NCBI RefSeq assembly: GCF_013408985.1
Contig: NZ_JACBZT010000001.1
Location: 2,046,001-2,110,000, forward strand
Reading direction: 5' to 3'
From: Petropleomorpha daqingensis
GTDB lineage: Bacteria > Actinomycetota > Actinomycetes > Mycobacteriales > Geodermatophilaceae
Length of the DNA: 64,000 bases
Made by a program: the position numbers and the translations under genes. The notes under the pieces were generated by a model. That model made no database searches. It was not told where the DNA came from and saw only the letters and a program-made list of their open reading frames with translations. Shown piece after piece: positions 19,819 through 28,694 of this stretch (positions are counted from its first letter, which is position 1; each line of letters opens with the position of its first letter).

Positions 19819-20362
19819 ACTGCCCGCCGCCCGGGCGGAAGTCGGGCTGCTGCGGCTGGCCGCCGGGCAGCGCCCGCCCGCCGCGGCGCATCTCCTCGAG
19901 CTGCGCGCGGGCGGCCATCTGCTGGGCGAACAGGGCCGTCTGGATGCCGTGGAAGACGCCCTCGAGCCAGCCGACCAGCTGCGCCTGGGCGATCCGCAGC
20001 TCGGCGTCGGACGGCGTCGCGTTCTCGCTGAACGGCAGGGTGATCCGCTCCAGCTCCTCCCGCAGGTCGGGGGAGAGGCCGTCCTCGAGCTCGCGGATCG
20101 ACGCGGCGTGGATGTCGCGCAGCCGGTTGCGGCTGGCGTCGTCCAGCGGCGCCGCGCGCACCTCCTCGAGGAGCTGCTTGATCATCGTGCCGATCCGCAT
20201 GACCTTGGCCGGCTCCTCGACCATGTCGCCGACGCTGAGCCCGCCCTCCTGGCCGCCCTGACCATCGTCCTGGGGCATGGGCATCGTGCCCATGGGCCGG
20301 CCGTCGGGCCCCACCACGACGATCTGCTGAGGACCTTCGCTGCCGCTTCCCGGTGCCGTCAT
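19811..20362 (-). CDS. bpa: Bacterial proteasome activator (Bpa/PafE)
   Basis: A 183-residue helical protein of the DUF2587/Bpa family. Bpa forms a dodecameric ring on the 20S proteasome and opens its gate without ATP, feeding unfolded proteins. The C-terminal GQYL tail, which docks into the alpha-ring pockets, is intact at the end of the protein, and the helical core VEEPAKVMRIGTMIKQLLEE...AQLVGWLEGVFHGIQ is characteristic. It implies that the organism has a proteasome. ATG 20362 is the start. It is divergent from the cysteine desulfurase-like gene, with a 66-bp gap. Confidence 0.92.
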   Translation of the reverse strand: MTAPGSGSEGPQQIVVVGPDGRPMGTMPMPQDDGQGGQEGGLSVGDMVEEPAKVMRIGTMIKQLLEEVRAAPLDDASRNRLRDIHAASIRELEDGLSPDLREELERITLPFSENATPSDAELRIAQAQLVGWLEGVFHGIQTALFAQQMAARAQLEEMRRGGRALPGGQPQQPDFRPGGGQYL

Positions 20363-20428
20363 GCCCCCATCCTGCCCCGCCGCGGGGACCGTCCGGTGGG
20401 TGGTCCACCGCGCACTAGGGTCGCAGGG

Positions 20429-21646
20429 GTGGGGGACGGCGGTCTCGACGTGGCGCGGGTGCGAGGCCTGTTCCCGGCGCTCGCCGACGGCTTCGTGCAC
20501 ACCGACGGCCCGGCGGGCACGCTGCTGCCGGAGAGCGTGGCCCGCGCCGTCGCGCACGCGATGCGGCTGCCGGTCGCCAACCGCGGGGGCGTGTTCCCGG
20601 CGTCCGGGCGGGCCGAGGCGATCGTGTCCGCCGCCCGCTCCGCCGTCGCCGACCTGGTCGGCGGCACGCCGGCCGGTGTCATCTTCGGCGCCAACATGAC
20701 CACCCTGACCTACCGGATCGCGCGCACCCTGGCGCGCACCTGGCGGCCGGGGGACGAGGTGGTGGTCAGCCGGCTGGACCACGACGCCAACATCCGGCCG
20801 TGGCTGCAGCTGGCCGAGGAGACCGGCGTCCTCGTGCGCTGGGCCGAGGTGGACATCGAGACCGGTGACCTGCCCGCCTGGCAGTACGACCAGCTGCTCA
20901 CCGAGCGGACCCGGCTGGTCGCCGTCACCGCGGCGAGCAACGCGATCGGCACCCGGCCGGACGTCGCCGCGATCGCCGCCCGGGCGCACGCCGTGGGCGC
21001 GCTGGTCTACGTCGACGCCGTGCACGCCGCCCCGCACGTCTACCTCGACCGCCGCGCCCTGGGCGCGGACTTCCTCGCGCTGTCGGCCTACAAGTGGTGC
21101 GGCCCGCACGTCGGCGCGGTCGTGGCCGACCCGGCGCTGCTCGGGCAGATGTGGCCGGACAAGGTGCTGCCCGCCTCCGACCGGGTGCCCGAGCGGTTCG
21201 AGACCGGCACCCCGCCGTTCGAGCTGCTCGCCGGCGTGCCCGCGGCCGTCGACCACCTCGCCGCGCTGAGCGCGGACGGGACCGGCTCGCGGCGCGAGCG
21301 GCTGCAGACCTCGATGGCCGCGGTGGCCGCCTACGAGGGCGAGCTGTTCGGTTGGCTGGACGACGCCCTGCGCGCGATGCGGCACGTGCAGGTGCTCGGC
21401 AGCCCCGAGGACCGGACGCCGACCCTGTCGTTCACCGTCGCGAACCTCGCGCCGCGGCAGGTGACCGCGGAGCTGTCCCGGCGCGGCATCTGCGCCTGGG
21501 ACGGCGACTACTACGCCCGCGAGCTGTTCGACGCGCTCGGCGTCAACGAGGCCGGCGGGGCGGTGCGCCTGGGCCTGGCGCACTACAACACGGCCGAGGA
21601 GGTCGGCTACGTGATCGACGCCGTGTCCGCCCTCCGCCTGCGCTGA
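20429..21646 (+). CDS. Cysteine desulfurase-like PLP enzyme
   Basis: A 405-residue fold-type I aminotransferase class V protein of the cysteine-desulfurase-like group. The PLP lysine is K222 in SAYKWCGPHVG, the cofactor Asp lies in VYVDAVHAAPH, and the N-terminal NRGGVFPASGRAEAI and C-terminal VRLGLAHYNTAEEV are typical. It lacks the mobile Cys loop of IscS/NifS, so a true sulfur-transfer role is uncertain; related proteins are often isopenicillin-epimerase-like. GTG 20429 is the start. A hairpin follows at 21.69 kb. Confidence 0.85.
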   Translation: MGDGGLDVARVRGLFPALADGFVHTDGPAGTLLPESVARAVAHAMRLPVANRGGVFPASGRAEAIVSAARSAVADLVGGTPAGVIFGANMTTLTYRIARTLARTWRPGDEVVVSRLDHDANIRPWLQLAEETGVLVRWAEVDIETGDLPAWQYDQLLTERTRLVAVTAASNAIGTRPDVAAIAARAHAVGALVYVDAVHAAPHVYLDRRALGADFLALSAYKWCGPHVGAVVADPALLGQMWPDKVLPASDRVPERFETGTPPFELLAGVPAAVDHLAALSADGTGSRRERLQTSMAAVAAYEGELFGWLDDALRAMRHVQVLGSPEDRTPTLSFTVANLAPRQVTAELSRRGICAWDGDYYARELFDALGVNEAGGAVRLGLAHYNTAEEVGYVIDAVSALRLR

Positions 21647-21688
21647 GGGCCCTGAACCGCCGACCGGCTGCCCGACGTGTGTCCCGGT

Positions 21689-21713
21689 GGGCCGCGGGAA
21701 CGGCCCGCGGCCC
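21689..21713 (+). terminator. Hairpin, probable terminator
   Basis: A perfect 10-bp stem (GGGCCGCGGG with CCCGCGGCCC) around an AACGG loop, 43 bp after the cysteine desulfurase-like gene and 20 bp before the small lipoprotein start. It is a likely terminator without a U-tract. Confidence 0.6.
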
Positions 21714-21732
21714 CGCTCGGAAGGGGAACGCC

Positions 21733-21858
21733 GTGCGCAGGTTCTGGATCCTGGCCCTCCTCGCGGCAGCCGCGCTGCTGCTCGCCGCGTGCGGTCCCGG
21801 AGGTCGCTACGTCAGCGGATCGGCGGTCGCTCCGGAGGTCGTGGTCTCAGCTGCTTGA
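21733..21858 (+). CDS. Very small predicted lipoprotein
   Basis: A 41-residue product with a lipoprotein signal peptide: VRRFWILALLAAAALLLAAC, with lipobox LAAC at residues 17-20, followed by only 21 residues (GPGGRYVSGSAV...). GTG 21733 has a strong GGAAGGGG ribosome site. Once cleaved and lipidated the mature peptide would be about 22 residues, so it is barely more than a lipid anchor. It lies just upstream of a second, larger lipoprotein and may be co-transcribed. The function is unknown; it falls below the size most gene finders keep. Confidence 0.6.
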   Translation: MRRFWILALLAAAALLLAACGPGGRYVSGSAVAPEVVVSAA

Positions 21859-21934
21859 ACCCTGCAACGGTCTCGCCCGTGTCCTCGGGTGACGGCGCCC
21901 GATACAGGCCGCGCCGTTTCGACGAGAGGGGCGC

Positions 21935-22486
21935 GTGGTGCGCAAGATCGGGATCATCACGGTGTTCGCCGCGGGGGCGCTCACCCTGGCCGCCTGCGGT
22001 GGCTCGAGCGGGTCCGGCGGCTCGAGCGCGGCGTCCGGCTCGAGCACGTCGTCGAGCAGCTCCGCTGCTGCGGCGACCGACCTCGCGTCCTGGGACAGCC
22101 CGCTGGGCACGATCGTGGTCGACGACAAGGCCCAGACCGTGTACGTGTTCGACAAGGACACCCCCGGCGCGGCGAGTGCCTGCACCGGCACCTGCGTCCC
22201 GCTGTGGCCGGCGCTGACCACCACGTCGTCCACGCCCACGGTCACCGGCGTCACCGGCATGGTGGGCACCGCGCCGACGGCCGACGGCAAGCAGCAGGTG
22301 ACCCTCGACGGGCACCGGCTCTACGTCTTCTCCGGCGACTCCGCCGCCAAGCAGACCAACGGCCAGGGCTTCATGGGCCTCTGGTGGGCGGTCGCGCCGG
22401 ACGGCACGAAGGTCACCGGGACGGCGTCGTCCGGCTCGTCGTCGGCCCCGTCGAGCTCCTCCGGCCAGCCCTCGTACACCTACTGA
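21935..22486 (+). CDS. Lipoprotein with secreted repeats (COG4315 type)
   Basis: A 183-residue predicted lipoprotein. The signal peptide ends in LTLAAC with Cys21, followed by a Ser/Gly-rich linker to about residue 50. Two copies of the secreted-repeat domain follow: LGTIVVDDKAQTVYVFDKDTPG...CTGTCVPLWPAL and VTLDGHRLYVFSGDSAAKQTNGQGFMGLWWAV. A Ser-rich tail ends in PSYTY. Family members are cell-envelope proteins of unknown function. GTG 21935 is used; GTG 21938 directly after it is equally possible. Confidence 0.85.
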   Translation: MVRKIGIITVFAAGALTLAACGGSSGSGGSSAASGSSTSSSSSAAAATDLASWDSPLGTIVVDDKAQTVYVFDKDTPGAASACTGTCVPLWPALTTTSSTPTVTGVTGMVGTAPTADGKQQVTLDGHRLYVFSGDSAAKQTNGQGFMGLWWAVAPDGTKVTGTASSGSSSAPSSSSGQPSYTY

Positions 22487-22488
22487 CG

Positions 22489-23481
22489 TCAGTCCTCGGG
22501 GAGCAGCAGCACCTTGCCGATGTGCTCGCTGGCCTCCACCACGCGGTGCGCCTCCGCGGCCCGGGACATCGGCAGCCGGCGGTCGATGATCGGCCGGACG
22601 ACGCCCCGCTCGACGTCGGGCCAGACGTCGTGGCGGACGGCGGCGACGATCTCGGCCTTGCCCCCGGGCCCGGCCGGCGGCCGGGAGCGCAGCGTGGTGG
22701 CGTGCACCGAGGCCCGCTTGCGCATGAGCAAGCCGAGGTCGAGCTCGGCCTTGGTGCCGCCCTGCATGCCGATGCTGACCAGCCGGCCGCCGACGGCGAG
22801 GGCGTCGACGTTGCGGGCCAGGTACTTCGCGCCCATGTTGTCCAGGACGACGTCGACCCCCGCGCCGTCGGTCTCCTCCCTCACCCGCTCGACGAAGTCC
22901 TCGTCGCGGTAGTTGATCAGCACCTCGGCGCCGAGCTCGCGGCAGAACTCGAGCTTCTCGGCGCTGCCGGCGGTGGTGAACACCCGTGCACCGGCCCGCG
23001 CGGCCAGCTGGATCGCCATCGTGCCGATGCCGCTGGAGCCGCCGTGCACCAGGAAGCAGTCGCCGCGGGTGAGCCCGGCCAGCAGGAACACGTTGGACCA
23101 GACCGTGCAGGTCACCTCGGGCAGCCCGGCCGCGGTGGCCAGCTCGACGCCGGCCGGACGGGGGAGCAGCTGACCGGCCGGGACGGCGACCCGCTCGGCG
23201 TACCCGCCGCCGGCGAGCAGCGCGCACACCTCGTCGCCCACCCGCCAGCCGGTCACGCCCTCGCCGACCTCGCTGACGATGCCGCTGCACTCCAGGCCGA
23301 GGATCTCGCTCGCGCCGGGCGGCGGCGGGTAGAAGCCCTGCCGCTGCAGCAGGTCGGCGCGGTTCACCGCGGTCGCGGCGACGTCCACGACCACCTCGCC
23401 CGGGCCGCAGACGGGGTCGGGGACCTCACCCCAGCCGAGCACCTCGGGGCCACCGGGTTCTGCGATCGTGACGGCGCGCAT
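22489..23481 (-). CDS. NAD(P)H-quinone oxidoreductase (zinc-independent alcohol dehydrogenase family)
   Basis: A 330-residue medium-chain dehydrogenase of the quinone-oxidoreductase type (like PIG3). The N-terminal catalytic domain has NRADLLQRQGFYPPPPG and GLECSGIV, and the Rossmann motif is FLVHGGSSGIGTMAIQLA near residues 140-160. The zinc ligands of alcohol dehydrogenases are absent, as expected. It probably reduces quinones or enones using NADPH. ATG 23481 is the start. Its 3' end is 2 bp from the convergent lipoprotein stop. Confidence 0.9.
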   Translation of the reverse strand: MRAVTIAEPGGPEVLGWGEVPDPVCGPGEVVVDVAATAVNRADLLQRQGFYPPPPGASEILGLECSGIVSEVGEGVTGWRVGDEVCALLAGGGYAERVAVPAGQLLPRPAGVELATAAGLPEVTCTVWSNVFLLAGLTRGDCFLVHGGSSGIGTMAIQLAARAGARVFTTAGSAEKLEFCRELGAEVLINYRDEDFVERVREETDGAGVDVVLDNMGAKYLARNVDALAVGGRLVSIGMQGGTKAELDLGLLMRKRASVHATTLRSRPPAGPGGKAEIVAAVRHDVWPDVERGVVRPIIDRRLPMSRAAEAHRVVEASEHIGKVLLLPED

Positions 23482-23505
23482 GTTCCGAACCCTAGGGTGA
23501 GCAGG

Positions 23506-24465
23506 GTGGATGCCGCTGTTCCGCACGTGCTGCTGGGCACCTGGCCGACCCCGCTCGAACCCGCGCCCCGGCTCGCCCGCGCGCTCGGCCTCGCCGATGA
23601 GGACCTGTGGCTCAAGCGCGACGACCTGGTCGGCCTGGCCGGCGGCGGTAACAAGGTCCGCAAGCTCGAGTTCACCGTCGGTGCCGCGCTGGACGACGGC
23701 GCGGACGTGCTGGTCACCACCGGGGCGGCGCAGAGCAACCACGCCCGGCTGACCGCAGCGGCCGGCGCCCGGGTCGGGCTCGACGTCGTCCTGGTGCTGG
23801 CCGGTTCCGCCGGTGCCGCGTCGTCGGGGAACCTGGCGCTGGACGGCCTGCTCGGCGCCCGGGTGGTGTGGGCCGGCGACGCCGACCTCGAGGCCACCGC
23901 GCTGTCGGTGGCCGACGACCTCCGCGCGCAGGGGCGCACCCCCGCCGTGATCCCGTTCGGCGGGTCCAGCGCGGTGGGCGCCCGGGGCTACGCGCGGTGC
24001 GCCGCCGAGCTGCTCGAGCAGGCGCCGGACCTGGTGCGGGTGGTGACCGCGGTGGGATCGGGCGGCACGATGGCCGGGCTGGTCGCCGTCCTGGGGCCCG
24101 CGCGGGTGCTGGGCGTGGACTGCGGGGCGGTGACCGACCCGGCCGCGGAGGTGGCCCGGCTGCTCACCGGGCTGACCGGGACGCCGTACGACCCGGCGGT
24201 GCTGCGGATCCGCCGCGACCAGGTCGGCGAGGGCTACGGCGCGCTCACCGAGCCGGTGCTCGACGCGCTGAGCACCGCTGCCCGCGCCGAGGGCGTCGTC
24301 CTCGACCCGGTCTACACCGGGCGGGCGCTGGCCGGGCTGACCGCCGCGGTCGCCGACGGCGACGTCGTCCCGGGGGAGCGGACCGTGCTGCTGCACTCGG
24401 GCGGGCTGCCCGGGCTGTTCGGGCACGCCGCTGCCGTGGCGCGGGCGGAGTCGCTGCTGGAGTGA
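23506..24465 (+). CDS. D-cysteine desulfhydrase / ACC deaminase-family PLP enzyme
   Basis: A 319-residue fold-type II PLP enzyme. The PLP lysine is in GGGNKVRKLEF (near residue 50), TTGAAQSNHARLTAAAGARVG is the conserved substrate and phosphate region, and VGSGGTMAGL forms the PLP phosphate loop. Enzymes of this family cleave D-cysteine to pyruvate, H2S and ammonia or deaminate 1-aminocyclopropane-1-carboxylate; the sequence alone does not settle which. GTG 23506 is the start. It is divergent from the quinone oxidoreductase, with a 24-bp gap that must hold both promoters or a leaderless start. Confidence 0.86.
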   Translation: MDAAVPHVLLGTWPTPLEPAPRLARALGLADEDLWLKRDDLVGLAGGGNKVRKLEFTVGAALDDGADVLVTTGAAQSNHARLTAAAGARVGLDVVLVLAGSAGAASSGNLALDGLLGARVVWAGDADLEATALSVADDLRAQGRTPAVIPFGGSSAVGARGYARCAAELLEQAPDLVRVVTAVGSGGTMAGLVAVLGPARVLGVDCGAVTDPAAEVARLLTGLTGTPYDPAVLRIRRDQVGEGYGALTEPVLDALSTAARAEGVVLDPVYTGRALAGLTAAVADGDVVPGERTVLLHSGGLPGLFGHAAAVARAESLLE

Positions 24466-24506
24466 CCGGCAAGTCGGTCGCAAGTGGGTGGCCCGAACCT
24501 TCGGTC

Positions 24507-25211
24507 ATGACCGCTCAGACCCCCGCCCTGCCGTTCCCCGTCACCCCGCGCCGACCCGGCGACCCGGAGGCCGACCTGACCGGGTTCACCCTCATCCACC
24601 GCGCGCTGCGCGCCGGCACCCGCGACCTCGCCGTCGCGGCGACCGCGATCGCCGCCGGTGCCTCGTGCCGTGCGTCGCGGCGGGACGCCTACGTCGCCTT
24701 CGCCACCGAGGTGCTGCACGAGATCCACCTGCACCACACCCGCGAGGACGACGTCCTCTGGCCGGTCATCGCGGCCTCCGCCGGCGCCGTGGTCGACCTC
24801 GAGCCGCTCACCGACGACCACACCGAGCTGCACGCGGTCCTCGCCCGCGCCGAGGAGGCCCTGACGGCGTTCGCCGGCGCGACCGACGTCCGCGCCGCGG
24901 CCGCCCCGCTGGGCGCCGTCCTCACCGAGATGGCCGACCTGCTCGACGAGCACATCGTCGAGGAGGAGGCGGAGGTGTTCCCGGTGATCCGCGCGCACGT
25001 CTCGGCGAAGGACTTCGCGGCCTGCGAGAAGCGGTTCCAGAAGGGCTCGGGCCCCAAGCACATGATGTTCGTGCTGCCCTGGATCATCGCGCAGTGCTCG
25101 CCGGCGGAGCGGGCCGAGGTGCTGGCGATCGCGCCGGCGCCGCTCAAGGTCCTGCTCAGGCTCGGCGAGGGCCGCTGGCAGCGCCGCCGCGCCCTCGTCG
25201 TCGGCGCGTAG
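24507..25211 (+). CDS. Hemerythrin-domain protein
   Basis: A 234-residue protein with a hemerythrin HHE four-helix bundle. Candidate di-iron ligands are the His in FTLIHRALRAG, the HxxHH...E of IHLHHTREDDVLWPV, the His pair of DDHTELHAV, and LLDEHIVEEEAEVFPVI. A C-terminal part (KGSGPKHMMFVLPWIIAQC…) is shared with the paralogue at 29.3 kb. It probably senses or scavenges oxygen, nitric oxide or iron. ATG 24507 is the start. A large inverted repeat immediately follows the stop. Confidence 0.86.
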   Translation: MTAQTPALPFPVTPRRPGDPEADLTGFTLIHRALRAGTRDLAVAATAIAAGASCRASRRDAYVAFATEVLHEIHLHHTREDDVLWPVIAASAGAVVDLEPLTDDHTELHAVLARAEEALTAFAGATDVRAAAAPLGAVLTEMADLLDEHIVEEEAEVFPVIRAHVSAKDFAACEKRFQKGSGPKHMMFVLPWIIAQCSPAERAEVLAIAPAPLKVLLRLGEGRWQRRRALVVGA

Positions 25212-25259
25212 CGCGCTTTGTCGCGATAAAGCACCCGCGCTTTATCGCGACAAAGCGCG
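25212..25259. repeat. Perfect 21-bp inverted repeat at convergent gene ends
   Basis: Two perfect 21-bp arms (25212-25232 and 25239-25259) around an ACCCGC loop. The first arm starts right after the hemerythrin stop; the second overlaps the last codons and TAA of the convergent AfsR-like gene. Each arm contains its own near-palindrome, TTTGTCGCGATAAA. It is relatively AT-rich for this genome. A bidirectional terminator is the simplest reading. Confidence 0.7.
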
Positions 25260-28200
25260 GGCGGCGGCGATCCAGTCGGGGTTGCCGGTCCGCTCGGCGA
25301 CCTCGACCGCCTTCTTCCGGTGCGCCTCCGCGGCTGCGACGTCGCCGCGGTAGGCGGCCAGCCGGGCGAGCAGGGTCGCGGTCGGGCCGAGGGCGATGGT
25401 CGCCGTCCACGCCCCGCAGACGGCGTCCTCGTGCGCCAGCAGCCCGGCGTAGGCCTCGTCGACCCGGTCGTCGTCCTCCAGGCCCAGGCCGAGCACCGCC
25501 CGGAGGCCGAGCAGGATCGGCGTGAAGTAGTCCCGTCCGACCGACGGCCGGATCTCGGCGAACCGGCGGGCCTCCTCGGTGCGGCCGTTGACCATCAGCG
25601 CCACCGCGAGCAGCTCGGCGAGCTCGACGGGGGCGACGTCGAGCAGGTCCTCCGACTGCGCGATGAGGTCGTCGTAGCGGCCGGCGGTCAGCCGCAGGCA
25701 GAACACCGACACCCACCACAGCGCCTGCGCCTGCCGCGCCCAGAACCCGGTGGAGCCCACGCCGGCCACGGCCGCGCCGTACGCCGCCTCCGCGGTGGCG
25801 TAGTCGCCGCCGATGGTGGCGCGCAGGCCGCGGTACCAGGTGGCGATCGCGTGCAGCAGCGGCAGCCCGTAGACCAGGGCCAGCCGCTCGGCCTCGGTGG
25901 CGTGCTCGTCGGCCGCTGCCAGGTCGAGGACGCCGCAGCTGTGCTGCACGAGCACCAGCCGCGCGGTGGCCTCGAACAGGCCCAGCTGCTCGCGCTGCGC
26001 CAGCGCCAGCAGCTCCCGGCCCAGCTCGCCGCGCTCGGCCAGCCCGCCGTGCCGGTAGGTGTTGATGTAGCGGGCGTTGAGGGCCGAGGCCAGCACGAGC
26101 GGGTCGCCGGTGCTGCGCGCCAGCGCCACCGCTTCGAGGCTGGCCTCGTAGCCGCGCGGGTCGGGCGCGCCGGCCAGCTCCACCGCGAGCACGCCGAGCA
26201 GCCGCGAGCGCAGGTCCGGGCGGTCGGGCAGGGCCGCCACGGTGCGCTCCAGCGCCGTCACGAGAGCGGCCTCGGCCGGTGTCTGCCGCGGCGCCCACAG
26301 CGTCGGGACGTCGCAGGAGAGCAGCACCTCGGCGGTGACCAGTGGATCGCCCAGCGCCGTCGCCGCCGGCAACGCGCCGTCGCGCAGCTCGCGGCCCGCG
26401 GGCATGTCCCCGGCGAGCGTCGCCGCGCGCGCGGCCCGGGCGACCAGCCGAAGCCGGCCCGCCTCGTCGGCCGGGGCCGCCAGCGCGGACGCCGCCTCCG
26501 CCCGCCGCCACCAGTGCAGCGCGTCGCGGTAGGAGAACCGCCGCTCGGCCAGCTCCGCGGCGGCGGCCGCCCAGCGGGCGGTGTCGGCGGCGTGCGACCG
26601 GCCGGCCGCCTCCGAGTGGTGCGCCAGCGCCGTCACGTCGTGCGGGCGCAGCCGCTGCAGCGCCGCGGTGACCCGGCCGTGCAGCCGCCCCGCGCGCAGC
26701 CGGGAGAGGTCCTCGTAGAGGGTGTCGCGCACCAAGGAGTGCACGAACCGCAGCCGCCCGGGGCCCGGCTCGACCAGCAGGCCGCTGACCAGCGCCGACT
26801 CCAGGGCGTCGACCAGCTCCTCGTCGTCGTCGCCCTGGGCCGCGTCCAGCAGGACGTCGACGTCGACGTCCCGGCCCACGACGGCGGCCAGCCGCAGCAG
26901 GCTGCCGGTCTGCGCGGGCAGCGCGGCCAGCCGGGAGTGGACGACGTCGCGCACCCCGCCGGGCACCGCCCCGACGTCGGCGCCCGTGGAGACCAGCCGG
27001 GCCAGCTCGCGGACCAGGAACGGGTTGCCGGCCGTGCGCTCGGCGATCGCGGTCCGGACGGCGTCGTCGACCGGGGTGGCCGACACGTCGTCGACCAGCC
27101 GGCGGACCGCGTCGTCGTCCAGCCCGGCCAGCGCCAGCCGCACCGGCGAGCGGCGGGCGAGCGCGGCGCGCACCGCGTCGAGCTCGGGCACCGGATCGGG
27201 GCGCGCCGCGGCCACGACCAGCACGGGCGTGGCCTGCAGCGCCTCGACGACGTCGAGCAGCAGCGAGGCGGTCTCCTGGTCGGCGCGGTGCAGGTCGTCC
27301 AGGACGAGCAGCAGCGGGCCGGGCACGCTCGCCAGCCACGCCGCGACGGCGCGGTGCAGCCGGAACCGGGAGGCGACCGCGTCGCCGGCCTCCTCCTCGG
27401 GCGCGTCCTCGAGCAGCGGCGCCAGCCGGGCCGGGTCCGCCGGCGGGTGCACGCGCGCCAGCCGGCCGAGGGCCTCCGTCCACGGCCAGCCGCTGGGCGC
27501 GCCCTCGGTCTCGGGGCAGCGGGCCACGCACGTCGTCCAGCCGGTCGCGGCCAGCTCGGCGGTCAGCTGCTCGACCAGCGCCGACTTGCCGCTGCCCGCC
27601 TCGCCGGTGACGACGGCGACCGCCAGCCTCCCGCCCGCGGCGTCGGCGGCCGCGCCGCGCAGGGCGGCCAGCTCGGCGTCCCGCCCGAAGAGAGGGGGCG
27701 GGGGAGGTTCGTCGACGACGCTCGTGCTCTGCCCCGTCGGAGTGGGCAGAGCACGAGCACGCTCGGGAGCCCGTGCCGGGTGCAGCAGGTGCGGTGCCTG
27801 GGCCAGGACGTCGTCCTCCAGCTGCCGCAGCGCCGGGCCGGGGTCGACACCGAGCTCGTCGGCCAGCCGGCCGCGGACCTCCCGCAGCGCGGCGAGCGCG
27901 TCGGCCTGCCGGCCGGCCCGGTACAGGCCGAGCGCGAGCAGCCGCCAGCCCTCCTCCCGCAGCGGGTGCTCGGCGACGTGCGCGCGCAGCCGGGCCAGCG
28001 GGTCCGGGCCGCCGGGCACCGCGAGCGCGGCGGCGGCCCAGCGCTCGACCGCGGTCAGCCGCAGCTCGTCGAGCCGGGCGGCCTCGGGGGCGGCCCAGGG
28101 CTCGTCGGCGTACTCGGCGTAGGCCGGCCCGCGCCAGAGCTCGAGCGCCGCGGCGAAGCGGTCCCGCGCCGCGGCCGGGTCGTCGTCGAAGAGCCGGTCG

Positions 28201-28547
28201 CCCTCGGCCAGCAGCCGGGCGGCGCGGGCGGCGTCGACCGCGTCGTCGTCCGGGCGGAGGGCGTAGCCCGGTGGCACGGTGAGCAGCAGCCGGGCCGGCG
28301 TGCGCGGCGGGCGGTCGGGCTCCAGCGCGCGCCGCAGGTGGCTGATGTGCGCCTGTAGCGCGGCCTGGGCGCGCGGCGGGGTCTCGGCGTGCCAGAGGTC
28401 GGCGACCAGCAGGTCGGCCGGGACGACGGCGCCGCGGGAGGTGAGCAGCCGGGCGATCACCGATCGCTGCCGGTGCCCGCCGAGCTCGACCGGTGCCCCG
28501 TCGCGGGCGGCCCACACGCCGCCCAGCACCCCGAACTCGACCGTCAT
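25242..28547 (-). CDS. AfsR/SARP-like transcriptional regulator with BTAD, AAA and TPR-like domains
   Basis: A 1101-residue regulator. Residues 1-95 form an OmpR-type winged helix (VEFGVLGGVWAARDG..., HISHLRRALEPDRPPRTPARLLLTVPPGYAL). A BTAD helical domain follows to about 250, then an AAA ATPase with Walker A GEAGSGKSALVEQL near residue 315 and Walker B LLLVLDDLHRAD, then about 550 residues of TPR-like helices. Such proteins control secondary metabolism or stress genes, gated by ATP and ligand. ATG 28547 is the start. Its last codons form one arm of a 48-bp inverted repeat. A longer upstream open frame is non-coding extension. Confidence 0.88.
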   Translation of the reverse strand: MTVEFGVLGGVWAARDGAPVELGGHRQRSVIARLLTSRGAVVPADLLVADLWHAETPPRAQAALQAHISHLRRALEPDRPPRTPARLLLTVPPGYALRPDDDAVDAARAARLLAEGDRLFDDDPAAARDRFAAALELWRGPAYAEYADEPWAAPEAARLDELRLTAVERWAAAALAVPGGPDPLARLRAHVAEHPLREEGWRLLALGLYRAGRQADALAALREVRGRLADELGVDPGPALRQLEDDVLAQAPHLLHPARAPERARALPTPTGQSTSVVDEPPPPPLFGRDAELAALRGAAADAAGGRLAVAVVTGEAGSGKSALVEQLTAELAATGWTTCVARCPETEGAPSGWPWTEALGRLARVHPPADPARLAPLLEDAPEEEAGDAVASRFRLHRAVAAWLASVPGPLLLVLDDLHRADQETASLLLDVVEALQATPVLVVAAARPDPVPELDAVRAALARRSPVRLALAGLDDDAVRRLVDDVSATPVDDAVRTAIAERTAGNPFLVRELARLVSTGADVGAVPGGVRDVVHSRLAALPAQTGSLLRLAAVVGRDVDVDVLLDAAQGDDDEELVDALESALVSGLLVEPGPGRLRFVHSLVRDTLYEDLSRLRAGRLHGRVTAALQRLRPHDVTALAHHSEAAGRSHAADTARWAAAAAELAERRFSYRDALHWWRRAEAASALAAPADEAGRLRLVARAARAATLAGDMPAGRELRDGALPAATALGDPLVTAEVLLSCDVPTLWAPRQTPAEAALVTALERTVAALPDRPDLRSRLLGVLAVELAGAPDPRGYEASLEAVALARSTGDPLVLASALNARYINTYRHGGLAERGELGRELLALAQREQLGLFEATARLVLVQHSCGVLDLAAADEHATEAERLALVYGLPLLHAIATWYRGLRATIGGDYATAEAAYGAAVAGVGSTGFWARQAQALWWVSVFCLRLTAGRYDDLIAQSEDLLDVAPVELAELLAVALMVNGRTEEARRFAEIRPSVGRDYFTPILLGLRAVLGLGLEDDDRVDEAYAGLLAHEDAVCGAWTATIALGPTATLLARLAAYRGDVAAAEAHRKKAVEVAERTGNPDWIAAARALSR

Positions 28548-28694
28548 AGCGGGCGGCAGCCTAGCGGTCGCGACCCTCTGTGAAAGCCGATGACCACCTC
28601 GGCACGGCACGCAGCGGCCCGTCGGCACCCGCTCGCCGTCCCGCCCCTTCCCGGTTCCGGCGGTGCCACCCTCGAACGGCCTCTGGAGGTGATC

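Noticed and set aside
25212-25259. CRISPR repeat or phage attachment site
   Set aside because: It is a single inverted repeat with no spacers, no direct copies and no integrase or cas gene nearby.
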